Positions 59,653-64,000 of a stretch of DNA of 64,000 nucleotides are shown here, piece by piece. Positions within the stretch are counted from its first letter, which is position 1. Each line of letters begins with the position of its first letter. A program made the translations under genes and the position numbers. The DNA is taken from assembly GCF_003258365.1 (NCBI RefSeq), contig NZ_QHKM01000012.1, forward strand, positions 36,123-100,122, given 5' to 3'. This stretch comes from Hymenobacter edaphi (GTDB taxonomy: Bacteria; Bacteroidota; Bacteroidia; Cytophagales; Hymenobacteraceae). The notes below the pieces were generated by a model. The model did not search any database. It was not told the DNA's origin and worked only from the letters and a program-made list of their open reading frames with translations.

Positions 59653-61041
59653 ATGGCCCTGTTTTACTCCCTGATGAAACCACCCGTGCAGCTGGCGCTG
59701 CGCGTGTTTTTCCGGCGTCTCGAAATTCGCCACCCCGAGCGCCTGCAGGAGCCGGGGCCGCTGCTGGTGGCCGCCAACCACCCCAACACCCTTATGGACC
59801 CGCTGCTGGTGGCCGCCAACCGTCGGCGCAGCCAGCTGTTCTTTCTGGCCAAGAGCACGTTTTTTCAGAACCCGTTGTCGCGCTGGTTTTTCGAGCGCTC
59901 CAACTGCATCCCGGTGTACCGCCGCCAGGACGCCGAGTCGGGCGCAGCCGGTGTGTCGCCCGAGGAGCTGGCCGCCCTCAATGAAAAGGCCTTCGGCCGC
60001 AGCTACGACCACCTCGACCGCGGCGGCCTGCTGATGATTTTTCCGGAGGGCACCAGCATTTCGGAGCGGCGGCTGCGGCCACTCAAGACCGGGGCCGCCC
60101 GCATTGCCCTCGGCGCCGAGGCCCGCCGCGACTTTCAGCTCGGCGTGCGCATTCTGCCCATCGGCCTGAACTACTCCGCGCCTACCCGCTTCCGCTCCGA
60201 CGTGCTGATCTACCCCGCCCGCCCCATCGTGGTGGCCGACTACGCCGAGCAGTACCGCCAAGACCCCGAAGCTGCCGCCGACGCCCTCACCGAGGAGCTG
60301 CGCCGTCGCCTCGAAGCGCACCTCGTCGTCACCCGCGACGACGCCGAGGACGCCCTGGTGCGGCAGGTGGAGGATACCTTCGGCGAGTACCTGGTGCCCG
60401 AGCACGACGAAGGCAGCCCCTACGAGGAGTTTCGCCTCACGCGCACCCTGCTGCAGGCCGTGGCCTGGTTTGAGCGCCACGACCCTGCGCACCTGGCCGA
60501 GCTGCATCAGCAGGTCGATCAGTACACCCGCAGCCTGCGCCAACTGCGCCTTTCCGACGAAGCCCTGCAGCGTAGCGGCGCCGGCCGTGGCCGCCTGGAG
60601 CGCGGCCTGCTCACTACCCTGAAAGTGCTGCTGGGCTTCCCGCTCTACCTCTTCGGGGTGGTCAATAACTACGTGCCCTACATCATTCCGTCGGTGGTAG
60701 CCCGCCGCGCCACCAAGGACGTGGAGTTCGTGGCGCCGCTGATGATGGTGACGGGCATGTTCTCCTTCGGCCTTTTCTATCCGCTGCAGATCTGGCTGGT
60801 ACAGCGCCTCGCCCACAACGGCTGGCTGACCTTGCTCTACGCCCTGAGTCTGCCCCTCACCGGCTTTTACGCCCTGCACTACTGGGACCAGCTCACCCAG
60901 CGGCTGCAGCGCCTGCGCCTGCTGCGGCTTTTCGGCCAGCAGCCCGCCGCGGTGGAAGCCCTGCTGCGTCAGCGCCGCACCATTCTGCAGCTGCTCGCCG
61001 ACGCCCGCGACGCCTACGCGGCCGCCCAGGCCCGTCGGTAG
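59653..61041 (+). CDS. Lysophospholipid acyltransferase family (PlsC-type)
   Basis: This 462-residue membrane protein has a PlsC-type acyltransferase domain: LLVAANHPNTLMDPLLVAANRRR (catalytic His with Asp six residues later), FLAKSTFF, CIPVYRRQD and the glycerol-phosphate motif FPEGTSISERRLRPLKTGAARIAL. A long C-terminal part with two to three membrane segments (LLTTLKVLLGFPLYLFGVVNNYVPYIIPSVV; MMVTGMFSFGLFYPLQIWLV; GWLTLLYALSLPLTGFYALHYW) is typical of Bacteroidota glycerol-3-phosphate/1-acyl acyltransferase-like proteins. It acts in membrane lipid synthesis. Confidence 0.9.
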   Translation: MALFYSLMKPPVQLALRVFFRRLEIRHPERLQEPGPLLVAANHPNTLMDPLLVAANRRRSQLFFLAKSTFFQNPLSRWFFERSNCIPVYRRQDAESGAAGVSPEELAALNEKAFGRSYDHLDRGGLLMIFPEGTSISERRLRPLKTGAARIALGAEARRDFQLGVRILPIGLNYSAPTRFRSDVLIYPARPIVVADYAEQYRQDPEAAADALTEELRRRLEAHLVVTRDDAEDALVRQVEDTFGEYLVPEHDEGSPYEEFRLTRTLLQAVAWFERHDPAHLAELHQQVDQYTRSLRQLRLSDEALQRSGAGRGRLERGLLTTLKVLLGFPLYLFGVVNNYVPYIIPSVVARRATKDVEFVAPLMMVTGMFSFGLFYPLQIWLVQRLAHNGWLTLLYALSLPLTGFYALHYWDQLTQRLQRLRLLRLFGQQPAAVEALLRQRRTILQLLADARDAYAAAQARR

Positions 61042-61064
61042 CCGCTACCGGCGCGGCTACCGAC
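61034..61064 (+). terminator. Hairpin at the acyltransferase 3' end
   Basis: A perfect 11-bp stem (61034-61044 with 61054-61064) overlaps the stop codon of the acyltransferase. Confidence 0.55.
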
Positions 61065-61178
61065 AGCAGTAGCGGGGCTGCCGGTAATCTGCAACATGCC
61101 TGCGTTCAGACGGCCGCACCCACCGGTTCTGGCAATTTGCGCTTATTTGTTGCGGAGTTTATTACTGCTTTGCGCCTT

Positions 61179-63026
61179 ATGTCCCGTTTCCGCCCCGCCA
61201 TTCCCCGTATCCTGTTCAGCGCTGCCTTCGTGGCCACGGCCCTGACCACCACGGCTCAGCCCACGCTCAAAGGAGCGCAGCTGCCACCCACCTGGGCCAA
61301 GGACGTGGTATGGTACCAGATTTTTGTGGAGCGCTTCGCCAACGGCGACCCGAAAAACGACCCCACGCCCGCCACCATGGCTCCCTCGTTTCAGGCCCCG
61401 CCCGGCTGGCGCATCACGCCCTGGGCCCACAACTGGTACGAGCCCGAGCCCTGGGCCAAACAAGCCAAGCTCAGCTGGGGCGACGAGCTGGGCCTGCGCC
61501 GCTACGGCGGCGACCTGCAGGGCGTGCTCAACAAGCTCGATTACTTAAAGGAGCTGGGCGTGTCGGCGCTCTACATAAACCCCATTAACGACGCGCCCTC
61601 GCTCCACAAGTACGACCCGCGCAGCTACCACCACGTCGACATCACCTTCGGCCCCGACCCCGCCGGCGACCAGCGCATCATTGCCGCCGAAAACCCCAAC
61701 GACCCCAAAACCTGGCAGTGGACCAGCGCCGACAAGCTGTTCCTGAAGCTTATCGACGAGGCCCACCGCCGCCGGATGAAAGTCGTGCTCGATTACTCCT
61801 GGAACCACACGGGCACTCAGTTCTGGGCCTGGCAGGACATCCTGAAGCAGCAGCAAGCCTCGCCCTTCGCCGATTGGTACCAGATTACCACCTTCGATAA
61901 CCCCGCCACGCCCGCCAGCGAATTCGCCTACCAAGGCTGGGCCAACCTGGCCAGTCTGCCCGAAATCCGCAAAGTCGATGTGCCCGTGCCGCGCCAGCCC
62001 GGCGGCCACCCTTACGAGGGCAACGTCAACGCCGGCGCCAAGCAACATATATATAGTGTGAGCAAACGCTGGCTGCTGCCCGACGGCGACGCCAGCCGGG
62101 GCGTCGACGGTTACCGCCTCGATGTAGCCGACCAGATTCCAATGGGCTTCTGGCGCGACTACCGCTCCTATATAAAGAGTCTGAAGCCCGAGGCCTACCT
62201 CGTCGGCGAAATCTGGTGGGAGGAGTGGCCCGATAAGCTGATGAACCCGGTGCCCTACACCAGCGGCGACATCTTCGATGCCGTCATGTTCTACCAGGTC
62301 TACCGCCCCGCCCGCCAGTTCTTCGCCAACGTCGCCGAGCCCCTCGATGCCCCGCAGTTCGTGCAGGCGCTGCAGGCCGAGTGGAACCGCCTGCCCGAGC
62401 CCACGCGCTACGCCATGATGAACGTCAACGCCACCCACGACGCCCCGCGCCTGCTCACCGACTTCTACAACGCCAATAAGTACAAGTACCAGGCCACCCC
62501 CCGCGACAACCCCGCCTACAAAACCGGCAAGCCCGACGCCGACACCTATAAGAGAGTGCGCCTCTACCTGATGCACCAATTCACCAGCATCGGTGCCCCC
62601 CACATCTGGAATGGCGACGAGCTGGGCATGTGGGGCGCCGACGACCCCGACTGCCGCAAGCCCCTCATGTGGCCCAATCTCTCGTTCGAGTCCGAAACCC
62701 GCACCAACTACCAGCCCGGCCCCACCGACCCCGTCGCCTACAACGCCGAGCACCACCACTTCTACCAGCAGCTGGCCCGCCTCCGCCGCGAGCATCCCGT
62801 GCTGCGCACCGGCCGCCTGGAGTTCCTCACCGCCACCGGTAAGCAGCTCGCCTACCGCCGCTCCGACGGAAAAAGCCAGATCATGGTCCTCTTCAATCTC
62901 GAATCAACGCCGCAGACGTTTAAGCTTCCCGGCAACAGCAAGCGGACCACTCTGCTGGGCGACGGAAAACTAACTGCTACCGGTGCCACCCTGCCCGCCA
63001 TGAGCGGCCTGATTCTTCGGCAATAA
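61179..63026 (+). CDS. Secreted GH13 alpha-amylase family enzyme
   Basis: This 615-residue protein has a signal peptide (MSRFRPAIPRILFSAAFVATALTTTAQ). The TIM barrel shows WYQIFVERFANGDPKNDP, VSALYINPINDAPSLHKYDPRSYHHVD, VLDYSWNHTG, DGYRLDVAD (nucleophile Asp315), GEIWWEEW (acid Glu344) and NATHDAPR (Asp421). A C-terminal beta domain closes it. It is cyclomaltodextrinase/neopullulanase-like and acts on alpha-glucans in the periplasm or outside. The start at 61179 gives the signal peptide. Confidence 0.93.
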   Translation: MSRFRPAIPRILFSAAFVATALTTTAQPTLKGAQLPPTWAKDVVWYQIFVERFANGDPKNDPTPATMAPSFQAPPGWRITPWAHNWYEPEPWAKQAKLSWGDELGLRRYGGDLQGVLNKLDYLKELGVSALYINPINDAPSLHKYDPRSYHHVDITFGPDPAGDQRIIAAENPNDPKTWQWTSADKLFLKLIDEAHRRRMKVVLDYSWNHTGTQFWAWQDILKQQQASPFADWYQITTFDNPATPASEFAYQGWANLASLPEIRKVDVPVPRQPGGHPYEGNVNAGAKQHIYSVSKRWLLPDGDASRGVDGYRLDVADQIPMGFWRDYRSYIKSLKPEAYLVGEIWWEEWPDKLMNPVPYTSGDIFDAVMFYQVYRPARQFFANVAEPLDAPQFVQALQAEWNRLPEPTRYAMMNVNATHDAPRLLTDFYNANKYKYQATPRDNPAYKTGKPDADTYKRVRLYLMHQFTSIGAPHIWNGDELGMWGADDPDCRKPLMWPNLSFESETRTNYQPGPTDPVAYNAEHHHFYQQLARLRREHPVLRTGRLEFLTATGKQLAYRRSDGKSQIMVLFNLESTPQTFKLPGNSKRTTLLGDGKLTATGATLPAMSGLILRQ

Positions 63027-63038
63027 GCAGCATAACGG

Positions 63039-63077
63039 AATAAGCCGTAGGAGACGAATGGACTCCTGCGGCTTATT
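63039..63077 (+). terminator. Terminator of the GH13 gene
   Basis: A 15-bp stem (63039-63053 with 63063-63077), with one wobble, has a 9-nt loop, 12 bp after the stop. Confidence 0.75.
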
Positions 63078-63111
63078 TCACTACGGCCTCCCACTTGGTA
63101 AGCAGTTACTC

Positions 63112-63387
63112 CTATCCTATATAGAGTGGCCTAACACCATACTGCACCGCCTTGCTAACAGTATCCATTAGGCAAGACTCACTCGTCAGCAAAGCCCGCA
63201 ACTTTTTTTTAGCCCCTCCAACGTCGTTGTAGGTCCTGATTGTTAGGCAACTGCCATCGGCATATTCCTGACAGAAACCCTCTGGCTCTCCCCAAATGAC
63301 GAGCAGGGCTTGCGCGCGACAAATCATCCTGCTACTTTTGCACTCCCAATCAGACGGAATGGGGCAAGCACAACCGAAAAACAGCAT
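63112..63387 (-). CDS. Possible small protein
   Basis: This is a 91-residue open frame with lower GC than its neighbours. It is Cys-rich (MLFFGCACPIPSDWECKSSRMICRA...) and then has GGAKKKLRALLTSESCLMDTVSKAVQYG. No family is recognised. It could be real (it reads like a protein and starts near an AT-rich region) or a chance frame. It lies between the GH13 gene and the rRNA promoters. Confidence 0.35.
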   Translation of the reverse strand: MLFFGCACPIPSDWECKSSRMICRAQALLVIWGEPEGFCQEYADGSCLTIRTYNDVGGAKKKLRALLTSESCLMDTVSKAVQYGVRPLYIG

Positions 63388-63407
63388 CTAAATTTTATTT
63401 TAGAATG

Positions 63408-63437
63408 TTTGTAGATCGAAAAAGCTTCTTACCTTTG
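63408..63437 (+). promoter_or_regulatory. rRNA promoter P1
   Basis: -33 TTTG (63408-63411), an 18-nt spacer and perfect -7 TACCTTTG (63430-63437). This is the first of three tandem promoters. Confidence 0.85.
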
Positions 63438-63509
63438 CACCCCGCTTCAGAAGGAGGCAGAAAGCAGCGTAAGTCAACAAAGAAAGTTTGAAAAAATTTT
63501 CCTTGAAGC

Positions 63510-63539
63510 TTGCGGCGAAAGAAAAGCTTCTTACCTTTG
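63510..63539 (+). promoter_or_regulatory. rRNA promoter P2
   Basis: TTG (63510-63512), a 19-nt spacer and perfect -7 TACCTTTG (63532-63539). Confidence 0.85.
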
Positions 63540-63612
63540 CACCCCGCTTCAGAAGGAGGCAGAAAGCAAAGAGAATCGAAGAAGCAAACAGAAAGAAAAT
63601 TTCTTCGAAAGC

Positions 63613-63642
63613 TTGCAAAACGAATAAAGATTCTTACCTTTG
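63613..63642 (+). promoter_or_regulatory. rRNA promoter P3
   Basis: TTG (63613-63615), a 19-nt spacer and perfect -7 TACCTTTG (63635-63642). Its predicted start lies about 230 nt before the 16S 5' end. Confidence 0.85.
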
Positions 63643-63877
63643 CAACCCCGAGCGGAACGACGCTCGGTAAGTACAGGAAAGAAGAGGTTGTAATAACAAC
63701 CACACGGCTGATTCAGATGGAATTAGCATACGTTCTTTGAAAGACTGGAAAGACAAATAGGTAAGACTTGCTCTGCTTCGGCAGAGCAACGAGCAGCGTA
63801 CAAGAATAAAGCTCGTCAATACGGGTCGGATCAGCACTCGACATCGGCTCTGCTTCGGCAGATGCTAAGAATTTTTT
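63643..63877 (+). other. rRNA leader
   Basis: This leader includes hairpin ccgagc/gctcgg (63647-63666). A boxA-like stretch gttctttgaaag lies near 63732. Two stem-loops with TTCG loops (tctgcttcggcaga near 63772-63785 and 63850-63863) follow, likely for processing or antitermination. Confidence 0.6.

Positions 63878-64000
<123 letters not shown>

Larger units (their letters stand above)
63420..63642 (+). repeat. ~102-bp tandem repeat carrying the rRNA promoters
   Basis: The -7 boxes at 63430, 63532 and 63635 are 102 and 103 bp apart. The stretch agcttcttacctttgcaccc and the following ~25 bp (ccgcttcagaaggaggcag) are identical in the first two copies; the third is shorter in identity. Confidence 0.85.

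Noticed and set aside
63395..63740. Small open frames upstream of 16S
   Set aside because: They are created by the tandem promoter repeats; the sequence is explained as promoters and leader.

Overview
The window is a GC-rich chromosomal segment from a Bacteroidota bacterium, most likely Hymenobacter or a close relative in Hymenobacteraceae. The evidence is: a 16S rRNA 5' end with the Bacteroidota start; many -7 elements of the form TAnnTTTG with TTG/TTTG about 18-23 nt upstream; a type IX secretion C-terminal sorting domain; carboxypeptidase-regulatory-like secreted proteins; an ECF sigma/anti-sigma pair with a TonB-like tail; DUF4783 next to nadC; and almost no Shine-Dalgarno sequences. Genes are dense on both strands. 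I see no phage, insertion sequence, CRISPR array or tRNA.

Layout. 1-8.2 kb: truncated aspartase, a small secreted basic protein, an MFS exporter coupled to a STAS-like protein, a secreted alpha/beta hydrolase, PPK2, and a PAS-only protein paired with a CZB-like protein. 8.3-17.1 kb: a large lipoprotein, two near-identical-length M13 metallopeptidases with an outer-membrane barrel between them, and small secreted proteins. 17.1-21.7 kb: an aromatic amino acid operon (pheA, aminotransferase, tyrA, DAHP synthase/chorismate mutase) behind two consecutive leader-peptide attenuators. 21.8-26.9 kb: a zinc-ribbon/carboxypeptidase-regulatory protein, a VWA protein, a 21-bp repeat array, and an ECF sigma factor with its anti-sigma. 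27-38.3 kb: dodecin, fumC, a beta-helix lipoprotein, YjbQ, gpmI, DUF4783, nadC, YcxB-like, and a methyltransferase. 38.3-49.2 kb: ZIP transporter, a radical SAM/nucleotidyltransferase-like pair, a DnaJ(CbpA)/CbpM/DUF3140 stress cluster, RlpA, GH25 lysozyme, two Hsp20 proteins, and a T9SS cargo protein. 49.2-63 kb: Tet-type MFS, GNAT, an orphan SUKH-3 immunity-like gene, a serine hydrolase, pirin, an MBOAT/SGNH O-acetylation pair, an OYE, an acyltransferase, and a GH13 amylase. 63.4-64 kb: three tandem rRNA promoters on ~102-bp repeats, then the start of 16S rRNA.

The strongest discovery candidate is the aromatic operon leader. One promoter is followed by a 19-residue peptide with Y/F runs and a Rho-independent terminator, then by a second 26-residue peptide with F/Y runs and a second terminator, all before pheA. 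Other structured but unexplained signals are the 21-bp phased repeat array containing a 57-bp palindrome, five dispersed hairpins (four of them plainly built from low-complexity words), a five-member STAS-like family scattered through the window, REP-like inverted repeats (one recoding the end of an aminotransferase), and a perfect hairpin abutting the start codon of the MFS exporter.
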